A DNA stretch of 64,000 nt from Maea johnstoni (taxonomy: Eukaryota > Annelida > Polychaeta > Spionida > Magelonidae): positions 7,649,341-7,713,340 of the forward strand of contig OZ012693.1 in NCBI GenBank assembly GCA_963942565.1, in the 5' to 3' direction. Shown one piece after another: positions 1-10,192 of the stretch. Numbering within the stretch: position 1 is the stretch's first letter; each line of letters starts with the position of its first letter. The position numbers and the translations under genes are program-made. The notes under the pieces are model-generated. The model was not told the origin of the DNA and did not search any database. It was given only the letters and a program-made list of their open reading frames with translations.

Positions 1-606
1 TACTGTTTTGCTATGGTTCGGATGGTATTTATGCCATAGATCCACTCACATAAAAAACGCTCACATTAACCATTATAAAAATAACTACCGACTTGTAATA
101 ATTAATCCTTTTCATAGTAACAATTTAAGTTTATTTTATCATAGTTCTGTGTTCCTCATATTTCCTTTAAGTGAGGCAGTATTTTTACGCTCTTTTGGTG
201 GAATGAGTGAATGCAATATAGTTGGTATTGTATTTAACACATGCACAGACACACTCTTTGTTGCTCAAATTCATCATTGCTATTTACATGTTTTATTATG
301 TAAAACATGAATCTATGTAATATCCTAGGGTAATTCATTTAACCCTTTACCCATTCAGAATATATCAAAGGTTGTTAAGTTAACCCATGTTTGGCCAATT
401 CACCTTAAGATTATTCATTTAACACTTTGCCACCCAGAATTAGTGAAGAGTTATCTTATTAACATATTTATGGTCAGAGCATCCGAAAACAATTCAGTAA
501 ACCCTTTTCCCACCGATAATATATTAAAGGTTCTTAAGTAAAGTCATTCATGACCAATGCGCCTTCGAACAAATCAGTTAACCTTTTGAAAACCAGAATA
601 TGTTAA

Positions 607-1730
607 GGTGCTTCAGTACACGGGGGGCCACGATCTCTTTTCAATTGGCCGCAGACGAAGTCCAGCCGTCTCGACCGCAGACATTCCACTTGTAAGCCAG
701 GGCGCGTTTTTTCAACACATTCATGCCAGTGAGCCTGAACACTGACCTGCTTATAACCTTGTGATCAGAGCAATTGTAAAAATATTCAAAAGAGAACTGT
801 TGGTCGAAATTAATTACAACTGTATAAGAACCGTAGATAAATGAAATAATATTTCTTTTCCAAGCCCTATTATTGTACGGCCGAACCTAAGTTTATTTTG
901 GGTCACATATAACATCATTCTAATTTTTTAAACATTGAAATCTACTGCATCGAATAATTTGGAGTGGTTAAAAATCAAATACGAGAAGAGATATTCGGGA
1001 GAAATGATCCGTTGTGTGCGCATCCTAAGCAAATACTAGTAGGTCACTCGCAATGTCAAACAACCTGGAGTCTAATAGTCAAACAACATTTGGTTTACTG
1101 TTGCATAAAACGAACGCAAGTGACTGACAGTGGAAACACTAGATGGCAGCACCAACCTAATACACACGTGTGCTGTTTTGGAAATTTAAGATAAACAACA
1201 ACTCGAAATTCCAGTTTTATTGACGTATGATGTATGTTACATCACTGTGCACAGGCATACCACAATAGTGAATAGTGAGGCATTCGTTTACTCGAGTATG
1301 GAGTGATGTAGCGTGTCGTACGACAGTGCAGGTAATGCAAATGGTGACCGAATCAGTGATTATACTACACTTGGTCACTTCAGGCATGAACTGTATAGAG
1401 TTGGCAGCATGATATGAGTTTATTTTGCGGTATGCCTGTGGGTATGATTACAAACAAACCCACATTGGATTTCAAAAACCTTACTGTTGCATAATTTGGT
1501 CGTCAAATCTAAACGTTTGGATGTTGTAATTTTCCCTTTATTTTGATCAATATTTTCGTTTGTTTTGCACTATCCAGCAGTTTAATGTTATGGTTTTCAT
1601 GCAGGTTGGGTGTCTTCGTGCTCTGCACCTATGAATTATATAGACCCTCTGATATGATGGGCATACAGCCTGATACAGGCTGTATTCTAGGGAAGTCGGT
1701 TAACACTCTTTAAGCCCCTACTGAAGCACC
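607..1730. mobile_element. DNA transposon, TTAA target, 12 bp TIR (non-autonomous)
   Basis: The ends are perfect inverted repeats (GGTGCTTCAGTA at 607, TACTGAAGCACC ending at 1730), flanked by TTAA at 603-606 and 1731-1734. Copy 3 of the satellite has the uninterrupted site with one TTAA near 7022, so the borders are exact. TTAA duplication is known for piggyBac and Kolobok elements; a TIR beginning GG fits Kolobok better than piggyBac (usually CC), but no transposase is recognisable. A 76-codon open frame at 964-1194 has no motif I know. It is probably a non-autonomous derivative. Confidence 0.85.
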
Positions 1731-3136
1731 TTAAGGGTTATTTGATTTACCCATTCATGGCCAGCGCACCTGATGACCATTCATTTAACCCTTTACCCAC
1801 AAAAAATATATTAGAGGTTGTTAACTCATTCATGGCCAGAGCATCATAATGATATTTGTTTAACCCTTTATCAACCATAATTGGTTAAGGGTTATTTCAT
1901 TAGTCCATTCATGGCCAATGCACCTTGATATAATTCATTTAACCTTTTGCAATCCAGGATATGTTAAAGGTGATTTAATTAACCTATTTATGGCCAGAGG
2001 ACCTGATCACAATTCATGTAAACTTTCGCCACCCACAATAATTTAAGGGCTATTTTATTAACCCATCTATGGCCAGAGCACCGGATGACTATTCATTTTG
2101 CCCTTTACCCACCAAGAATATACCAAAGGTTATTAAGTTAACCCATTCACAACAAATGCACCTAAATATCAATTGTTTAATCTTTTGCAACCCAGGTAAT
2201 GTTAAGGTATATTGAATAAACCCATTCATGGCCAGAGAACATGATGACCATTTGTTTAACCCTCAACCCACCAAGAATATATCAAAAGTTACTTTGCCTC
2301 TGCCTTGCGTGATGGAGTATGACTTAAAAGTTGTTAAATTAACCCATTCATGGCCAAAGCACCTTAATTTATTCATGTAACCCTTTAATTGCCACGCTGA
2401 ATTAGTTAAGGTTTATTTTTTAACCCATTCATGGCCAGGGCACCTTATAATCCATTTAACCCACTATCATTTTTTTTTTATTATTTTATTAATCAAATGT
2501 ATGTGTTCTATTGGAAAATGTTATAAACATGATTTATTAAAATGAATATCAATGAATTGTTGAAATAAAGTCAAGATGCACACACACACACGTGTTTGTT
2601 TCTTCTTCAAGTTGATCATTGCTATTATATGAATGTATTATGTAGAGCATGAAGGTAAGTACATATTATTTTCATCAGAAAATGGTTTACTAATCCAATC
2701 ATAGCCAGCGAACCTTACGATCACTCATTTAACCCTGAGCGATGCCAATGGTTCAGTAAGGGTTCTAATGTTTGTTTCTCTGCCTCTTTACTCAGTGCGC
2801 ATGATTGAGTATGACTGAGAATCCAAAACCGTGCAGCCCACGGGGAGCTGCTAGTCTATTATATTAATACTGAGTTCGGGCGACGGTTGGACCCCTTTTT
2901 AGAGGAGCATGTGCAGTTTAACAAGAGTTTGACCCTTGCAGTATGTTCCCGCATGGCCGTTTTCGTCAGTCGGCAAGAAAGGGTTACGTTAATTACGTTC
3001 CTTCTCCCGTAAGACTCGAATTTAATGGGGAAAGAATTTGGAGTAGAGTCAAAGATGTCATCGGCCGACATCTTTGACTTACAGCACCGTATAGAAATGT
3101 CTTTAACAAAATATGTGCCTGCACCAGTATCAGATA

Positions 3137-3215
3137 GCGAGTTAGTGTAATGGTTAGGAATGTTAGCGTGTTAAATTGTAGAGCAGTCGGACCAAGGATC
3201 GAATCTCGACGTAGC
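3137..3215 (+). repeat. tRNA-like (SINE head) module at satellite unit junction
   Basis: The segment has an A-box-like stretch (TTAGTGTAATGGTTAGGA) and, about 45 bases on, a B-box-like GGATCGAATCT, the spacing of a tRNA-derived pol III promoter. It is not a functional tRNA, because no good acceptor stem is visible. The same module recurs at 6318-6395, at the equivalent unit junction, so it is part of the repeat unit. Confidence 0.55.
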
Positions 3216-3747
3216 TGCGGCAAAGTATTCTTTTTATTCACTGCTGTTTTCTTATGTTTCGGATGGCACTCTATGCCGTAGATCAAGTCACATAAAACAC
3301 TCACCTTTACCATTGTAAAATATCTACCGACTTTAAATGATTAATTCTATTTATAGTAACAATTTAAGTTTATCGTATCATACTTCTGTGTTCTTCTTAC
3401 TTTCTTTAAGTGAGGCAGTATATTTACGCTTTTTTGGTGGAATGTGTGAATGCAATATATTTGACTTTGCATTTAAAACACACATACACACACACTTCTG
3501 GTTGTACACGTTCACCATACCTGGCCAATGCACCTGGCCAAGATCATTCATTTAACACTTTTCCACCCAGAATAAGTAAAGGGTTATCTTATAAACACAT
3601 TCGATAATTATGGTCAGAGGACCTGAAGACCATTCATTTAACCCTTTACCCACCAAGAATATATTAAAGGTTCTTAAGTAAACTCATTCACGACCGATGC
3701 ACCTTCGAATAAATCTTTAACCTTTTACAACCCAGAATATGTTATGG

Positions 3748-4061
3748 CAAGGTCTTAGCCAGGGTTTAGAAACTGGATGTCCAAAATTAACAATTGTAAA
3801 AGTTTTGGGCACCCAGATTTTTAAGGAGGACCAAACTATATTCAGATTAAAATCATAAGCATGTATAAATTTATCAAAATAAGGCATGACATTATTATAC
3901 AATGGCAATGGAATTACATGGAGATGAAAAATTGCATTATATGCTTGAGATTGACATTTTAAGAAATTCCTCACTTAAAAAAATTTGGTGTCCTGAGGGG
4001 TTGATTTTAAGGGTTTGGGTGTCCAAAAAGACACCCAGACTTCCTGCTGGCTAAGACCATG
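3748..4061. mobile_element. hAT MITE (CAGGGTCTTAGCC family), 314 bp
   Basis: The element runs from CAAGGTCTTAGCCAG to CTGGCTAAGACCATG, inverted ends typical of hAT elements (CA..G start). It is flanked by 8 bp copies TGTTATGG (3740-3747) and TGTTAAGG (4062-4069), one mismatch. The other satellite copies show the empty site. It belongs to the most abundant MITE family of this window, with relatives at 27799, 36268, 43964, 57465 and 60143. Confidence 0.88.
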
Positions 4062-4575
4062 TGTTAAGGGTTATTTGATTTACCCTTTCATGGCCAGCGT
4101 ACCTGATGACCATTCATTTAACCATCTACCCATGAAGAATACATCAAAGGTTGTTAAGTTAACTCATTCATGGCCAGAGCATCACAATGCTATTCATTTA
4201 ACCCTTATCACCCATAATTAGTTAAGGGTTATTTCATAAGCCCATTCATGGCCAAAGCACCTGAATATCATCTATTTGACCGTTTGCAACACAGGATATT
4301 TTAGAGGTTATTTAATTAACCTATTTATTGCCAGAGGACCTGATCACTATTCATTAAACCTTTTGCCACCCAAAATTAGTTGAGGGTTATTTTATTAACC
4401 CACCTATGGCCAGAATAACCGATGACAATTTATTTGACCCTTTACCCACCAAGAATGTATAAAAAGATTGTAAAGTTTGGCTTGGCCAATGCACTTAAAT
4501 AGCAATCGTTTAATCTTTTGCAACCCAGGAAATGTTAAGGTTATTTAATTAACCCATGCATGGCCAGAGCACTTG

Positions 4576-5447
4576 CCCAGCGGGCAAATGTACGTACATT
4601 GTACGTACAAGCCCGTACATACAGATTTGGTACGGATAACATTCGGAATGAAAGTTTTTTGGACGTACGGGTCCGTACGTACAATGTACGTACATAGCCG
4701 TACGTACAATGTACGTACATTGTACGTACGTTGTACGTACAGTCTAATACCAAAACTGAATTAAAGTAGGAGTTTTTACATTACATATAAGGAAATTCTG
4801 AAGTGAATCTCACATAGGATTTCCCTATCATCATTTGTAATAAGTACAAATAAGTAGGAATTACTTGATCAGTGTTCCCCTTGAAGGAGTATTCTGTTCA
4901 AATATATACCATGTCTGAATCTGTAGTTAACTTATACCATTTGATTCTGCACTAAATCATGCCATGTGACCTACATTCAGTTTCTAGGCTTTATTATCAA
5001 TTCTCTTGCTCTTACATGGTTATTGGTATTGTAGACACTTAGGGAATAAATTTTAGAGAATTCTCATACAATTTGAAATGGAGATTGCCATAACTATCTA
5101 CCCGCTTTTCTCAAAAAAGGTCATTTACTGTATTAACTATAATTAGTTCGTTTACGTACAATATACGTACGAACATGTACGTACATTGTACGTACGGACC
5201 CGTACGTACATTGTACGTACAGACCCGTATTACATCCAGGTGAGAAACCAGAACCATACGCACATTTATTTCTGATAGTTAGGGGAAAATCTATCTGAAC
5301 CTAAACCGTACGTAATCCGAATGTTCCGTTTTGGTACAGGGTGCGAACCTAAACCGTACATACAATGTACGTACATTGTACGTCCATGAGTGCGAACCTA
5401 AACTGTACGTACAATGTACGTACATTGTACGTACAGTGCCCGCTGGG
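4576..5447. mobile_element. 872 bp insertion with palindromic GTACGTAC-array arms
   Basis: The ends are inverted (CCCAGCGGGCA at 4576, TGCCCGCTGGG ending at 5447) with an apparent 2 bp TG duplication outside (4574-4575, 5448-5449). The satellite consensus 'gagcacctgatgacc' is the empty site. Both arms (about 4590-4745 and 5150-5435) are packed with the self-complementary octamer GTACGTAC, joined by AATGT or ACATT into longer palindromes such as TGTACGTACA. The ~390 bp centre is ordinary AT-rich sequence. There is no coding capacity: open frames over the arms are low-complexity VRT/YVRT repeats. I do not assign a superfamily. Confidence 0.75.
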
Positions 5448-6317
5448 TGATGACGATATATCTAACCTTTTATCCACCAAGAATATACTAAAGTTGTTAA
5501 ATTAACCTATCCATGGCAAGAACACCTTCATTTATTCATCTAACCCTTGAATTACCACCCTGAATTAATTACGGTTATTTTGACCATTCATGACCATGAG
5601 CACCTTAACATTCATTTAACTCACCATTATGTAAGGGTTATTTTATTATTTTATTCATCAAATGCATATGTTCCATTGGGTAATGTTATAAACAAGATTT
5701 ATTGAAATGGATATTAAAATGAATTGTTAAAATGAAATCAAGATGGTGTTTTTACACACACGCGTGTTTGTTTGATGATGGCTATTATATGAATGTATTA
5801 TGTAAAGCAAGAAGGTAAGTACATATTATTTTCATCAGAAAATGGGTTTATTAATCCATTCATAGCCAGCAAACCTTAAGATCACTCATTTAACCCTCAG
5901 CGATGCCAATGGTTCAGTAAGGGATCTAATGTTTTGAGTGGTGAAGGTAGTTTGATTGTGTTTTGTTTTATTCTCTGACTCTTTACTTCCTGTGCATGAT
6001 TGAGTATGACATAATCCAAAACCGTGCAGCACACGGGGAGCTGCTAGTCTATTATATTAATACCGAGTTCGGGCGACAGTTGGATCTCTTTTTAGAGGAG
6101 CATGTGCCATCTGGCAAGGGTTTGACCCCTGCAATATGTTCCTGCATGGCCGTTTTCGTCAGTCGTCACGAAAGGGTTACGTTAATTACGTTCCTGCTCC
6201 CGTAAGACTCGAATTTAATGGGGGAAGAATTTGTAGTAGAGAGTATGTCATGGCCGACATCTTTGACTTACAGCGCCATCTATTCTAAATTAATTTTGAC
6301 TGAATAGATATCGAACA

Positions 6318-6395
6318 GCAGGTTAGGGTAATGGTTAGGCAGGTTGGCGTACTGAATTGTACAGCAGTCGGACACGGATCGAATCTCGATGGGGG
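6318..6395 (+). repeat. tRNA-like (SINE head) module, second copy
   Basis: This matches the module at 3137-3215: A-box-like GGTAATGGTTAGGCAGG and B-box-like GGATCGAATCT. It lies at the junction between satellite copies 2 and 3. Confidence 0.5.
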
Positions 6396-7786
6396 TGCAG
6401 GATTTTTTTTATTCACTACTGTTTTGCTATGGTTCGGATGGTATTTATGCCAGAGATCCACTCACCTAAAAAACGCTCACATTAACCATTACAAAAATAA
6501 CTATCGACTTGTAATAATTAATCCTTTTCATAGTAACAATTTAAGTTTATTTTATCAAAGTTCTGTGTACCTCATATTTCCTTTAAGTGAGGCAGTATTT
6601 TTACGCTCTTTTGGTGGAATGAGTGAATGCAATATAGTTGGTATTGTATTTAACACATGCACAGACACACTCTTTGTTGCTCAAATTCATCATTGCTATT
6701 TACATGTATGTTTTATTATGTTAAACATGAATCTATGTAATATCCTAGGGTAATTCATTTAAACCTTTACCCATTCAGAATATATCAAAGGTTGTTAAGT
6801 TAACCCATGTTTGGCCAATTCACCTTAAGATTATTCATTTAACACTTTGCCACCCAGAATTAGTGAAGAGTTATCTTATTAACATATTTATGGTCAGAGC
6901 ATCCGAAAACAATTCAGTAAACCCTTTACCCACCGATAATATATTAAAGGTTCTTAAGTAAAGTCATTCATGATCAATGCGCCTTCAAACAAATCAGTTA
7001 ACCTTTTGAAAACCAGAATATGTTAAGGGTTATTTGATTTACCCATTTATGGCCAGCGCACCTGATGACCATTCATTTAACCCTTAACCCACAAAAAATA
7101 TATTAGAGGTTGTTAACTCATTCATGGCAAGAGCATCATAATGATATTCGTTTAACCCTTTATCAACCATAATTGGTTAAGGGTTATTTCATTAGTCCAT
7201 TCATGGCCAATGCACCTTGATATAATTCATTTAACCTTTTGCAATCCAGGATATGTTAAAGGTTATTTAATTAACCTATTTATGGCCAGAGGACCTGATC
7301 ACAATTCATGTAAACTTTCGCCACCCACAATCATTTAAGGGCTATTTTATTAACCCATCTATGGCCAGAGCACCGGATGACTATTCATTTTGCCCTTTAC
7401 CCACCAAGAATATACCAAAGGTTATTAAGTTAACCCATTCACAACAAATGCACCTAATATCAATCGTTTAATCTTTTGCAACCCAGGTAATGTTAAAGGG
7501 GAACTTGGGGAAAAACACATCATAGGTTTATATGAAAGTTCATGAACATAGCTCAACATCTGTCATAAACAGAGAAGCCCTAGAGCTCCACACAAAGAGA
7601 AATCTCAAATTGCAATTAGTGAATGGCACATCCACTGAGGCAGGGCAGCCGCCATTTTGGATCTGAGTCAACTCATGCTGCTGTAGTCTATGTAATTGGG
7701 TGGCAAGCAGCTTAGTGGGTGTATTAGATAAAGCCAGTAGCTCTGTCTAGGAGATAGATATTTCACTGCTCTGAAGCACATTCAAG

Positions 7787-7963
7787 ATGTTTAGGTATGC
7801 AAATCCCTACAACTTTGAACCAAGAGTGGCTGAAGGTGATCAGGTGGATTATATGGACATAGTTCAAGGTGTTGATGAATTTGATGGTCAAGATGTGGAA
7901 ACAGAGGGCTGGCGCTTAAATAGCATGTTGTGGTGCACCTGTCAGACTTCTTTCCTTCTTTAA
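7787..7963 (+). CDS. P2X7-like (ballast-domain-type) peptide inside the Kolobok-like element
   Basis: An ATG at 7787 opens a 58-codon frame. Its product starts MFRYANPYNFEPRVAEGD, is acidic in the middle, and near residues 42-52 reads W-R-L-N-S-M-L-W-C-T-C. The pattern (an 'NPYxFEP' opening, an acidic linker, then a tryptophan with paired cysteines) resembles proteins common in invertebrate genomes that share the P2X7 receptor C-terminal domain, where the cysteine motif is WCxCxxC. The frame stops soon after the second cysteine, so only the start of the domain is present; the rest is either spliced from elsewhere or deleted. It faces the THAP remnant on the opposite strand, a convergent two-gene layout. 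The family link is from memory of motifs, not a search. Confidence 0.5.
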   Translation: MFRYANPYNFEPRVAEGDQVDYMDIVQGVDEFDGQDVETEGWRLNSMLWCTCQTSFLL

Positions 7964-8964
7964 ATTATCAGGCCCCTTCCAAAGGTATTCTTGACATTTC
8001 TTTTCTATAATCTTCATGAATATGTACACAATTACTAAAGGAAATGAAGATGATTGCTGTTCCCAGTACGGCTAGTCACTTCCTGTGTTTACTACCTTGT
8101 GTCCCATGGGGTCTAGATGTGTAATGCCAATTGGACAAGGTCAATTACCCTGTGTGTCCCTTTCCTTTACTTACTTTTGTTATTACCCTAGGGACCTAGA
8201 CATAAGACAAAACCTCAGTTGTAACACAACTAACAAAATCCTGCACAGTCTATTCTCAGTGGATTAATAAAGACCATGTTGAGGTACCTATGTAAATTGC
8301 CATTCACCCTGAAAGTTAGCTGTTAGGGTTGCTAAAGTCTGTATTGCTAAAGTCTGTACATCAGATCATTATAATGAAGAGTATGATTATTAATCATAAG
8401 TCATTAAGAGAAGGTTGGTAATGAGTAAATGAAAATGTCATTTATTCTATCATAAATAAAAGAAAGGGTCATTTGCAATTTGAGATATTTTGATTTCAAC
8501 CTTCCTCTATATTGCAGTACTATTTAGAAATGTATTTCTTCCCAGTGAAAATGGGGTCATAACTGACTATAACCTTAGCTGTTTCAATTTTGTAAGTTAG
8601 GGAATGATATTTACCCTTCTCATGCTGGCTTAATATTAAACATTTAATGCATACACCTGTGCTTATATTCGTTGAGCAACTGAATGAAGGTAAATCATGT
8701 TGAGACTAGTAAATGTATACCAATAAAGTAAATAAATCCCGAAATTGATAAATTGCAAGATCACTTCTGCTTGAAATAAGAGATTTATGAAAATTGGTTA
8801 CCAGATATTATATCCTTGAAGAAAGTAAGACTAGATGCAATAGGAGTCGCATGGAGCATGATAAAAGGTGTATCAAGTGTGACTGTTTCTTTTTTTGAAG
8901 AAGTGTGAGAGATTATGCACACCTATTTCACAAGTACCCAAACCTTCTAAAAAAGCATCCCTCT

Positions 8965-9202
8965 TCAGAACCTTGTAACTGTACTCTGAAGTAATCCTGA
9001 CTGCAGTGTGTGATTCCTGACATAATCCTCGTCAGTGAAGTGGTCTGAACATACATATGCATACTTCAGGACAGGTGGGTTTAAAAGTTTCATGGATGCT
9101 AACCACTGTTTTTGTCTAAATTTACTACTAGGAAATCTATGAAAGCTTTCTCCACTACCGTGTCTTTTTTTTACAGCCAATTGCTGCACATGATTTCACC
9201 AT
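8965..9202 (-). pseudogene. THAP zinc-finger domain (Kolobok transposase N-terminus), frameshifted
   Basis: On the minus strand an ATG at 9202 starts M-V-K-S-C-A-A-I-G-C-K-K, the first two cysteines of a C2CH THAP finger. After a one-base shift at an eight-base A run (plus-strand T run, 9165-9172) the domain goes on with SFHRFP, W-L-A-S, and V-C-S-D-H-F, supplying the third Cys and the His. The known THAP pattern is C-x2-4-C-x35-50-C-x2-H with an early HxFP block, so all four zinc ligands and the FHRFP block are present. The frame then stops at 8965 near 'LLQSTVTRF', where THAP domains normally have an AVPTxF motif. It is a single-domain remnant; no catalytic domain follows. THAP fingers bind transposon ends in a sequence-specific way. 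Confidence 0.8.
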
Positions 9203-10192
9203 TTTCTTGTTTGATATATACGTTTTTATGCAACTTGTGCAGAGAGCTCTTGTCAGGAGCACTGCTGTTAGATACACTGCCCAGAGGTAGCTTGGAGACA
9301 GGATGTGATCCCTGCCACCCGATTGTGTCACAGCTGATAGCACTTGAGAAACATGGCCGCACCCAGTGGCTGGCAGAGGCTGTCTAGGAGGATGACAATA
9401 CGCAAAAATCTCCCCTCATGGGATCACTGAGAGAAAAAGAATGGTAGCATCCTGTTCCTGAAGTGTATAACTTTCATATAAGCTGATATGTTTGTGAGCC
9501 TTTAGGGCCCCTTTAAGGTATATTGAATAAACCCATTCATGGCCAGAGAACATGATGACCATTTGTTTAACCCTCAACCCACCAGGAATATATCAAAAGT
9601 TACTTTGTCTCTGCCGCACGTGATGGAGTATGACTTAAAAGTTGTTAAATTAACCCATTCATGGCCAAAGCACCTTAATTTATTCATGTAACCCTTTATT
9701 GCCACGCTGAATTAGTTAAGGGTTATTTTTTAACCCATTCATAGGCCAAGGCACCTTAGAATTCATTTAACCCAATATTATTTAAGGATTATTTTATTAA
9801 TCAAATGTATGTGTTCCATTGGAAAATGTTATAAACATGATACATTAAAATGAATATCAATGAATTGTTGAAATAAAGTCAAGATTTACACACACACACA
9901 CACGTGTTTGTTTCTTCTTCAAGTTGATCATTGCTATTATATGAATGTATTATGTAGAGCTTGAAGGTAAGTACATATTATTTTCATCAGAAAATGGTTT
10001 ACTAATCCATTCATAGTCAGCGAACCTTACGATCACTCATTCAACCCTGAGCGATGCCAATAGTTCGGTAAGGGTTCTAATGTTTTAAGTGGTGAAGGCA
10101 GTTTGATTGTGTTTTGTTTTATTCTCCGCCTCTTTACTCACTGCGCATGATTAAGTATGACATATTCCAAAACCGTGCAGCTGCTAGTACAA

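Larger units (their letters stand above)
1..3235. repeat. Satellite unit copy 1 (~2 kb unit, interrupted)
   Basis: This is the first of three head-to-tail copies of a roughly 2 kb unit; its left end is cut by the window edge. Much of it is built from ~80 bp sub-repeats around the phrases 'cattcatggccagagcacc' and 'aaccctttacccaccaag', in two alternating flavours (one ending in 'aaggttgttaagttaac', the other in 'aagggttattttattaac'). It closely matches copy 3 (6415-10192) and is more distant from copy 2. The sub-repeats are dense in TTAA. A TTAA-targeting transposon interrupts it at 607-1730. A short CA run lies near 2580. No convincing gene was seen; the open frames present are short. Confidence 0.85.
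3236..6414. repeat. Satellite unit copy 2 (interrupted twice)
   Basis: This is the second tandem copy, clearly more diverged from copies 1 and 3 than these are from each other. It carries two private insertions, a hAT MITE at 3748-4061 and a palindrome-armed element at 4576-5447; without them it is about 2 kb. An 80-codon open frame at 5963-6205 lies in a stretch also present in copy 1, but it is not kept open there, so I do not call a gene. Confidence 0.8.
7497..9512. mobile_element. Kolobok-like DNA transposon, TTAA target, degraded
   Basis: The insertion begins AGGGGAACTTGGGG and ends TTTAGGGCCCCT. Both ends read AGGGG inward, and TTAA flanks it at 7493-7496 and 9513-9516. Copy 1 of the satellite gives the empty site ('taatgttaaggtatattg', near 2197-2210). 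A THAP zinc-finger remnant is read on the minus strand near the right end and a P2X7-C-terminus-like peptide on the plus strand near the left end. THAP plus TTAA is the known signature of the Kolobok superfamily, whereas P elements, which also carry THAP, duplicate 8 bp. At 2.0 kb it lacks room for a full transposase and seems internally deleted. About 1 kb between the two coding remnants (7964-8964) shows no protein I recognise. Confidence 0.78.
6415..10192. repeat. Satellite unit copy 3 (interrupted; right end of array)
   Basis: This is nearly identical to copy 1 over the first 600 bases and again from about 9517 on, so copies 1 and 3 share a recent origin. A 2.0 kb Kolobok-like element sits at 7497-9512. 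The repeat is lost just after 'ccgtgcagctgctagt' near 10190, where 11 bases present in copies 1 and 2 are missing, marking the array edge. A CA microsatellite lies at about 9887-9904. Confidence 0.8.

Noticed and set aside
964-1194. 76-codon frame inside the TTAA element as a transposase
   Set aside because: Too short, with no THAP, DDE or other motif.
5963-6205. 80-codon open frame in satellite copy 2
   Set aside because: Copies 1 and 3 do not preserve it, so there is no sign of selection on the protein.
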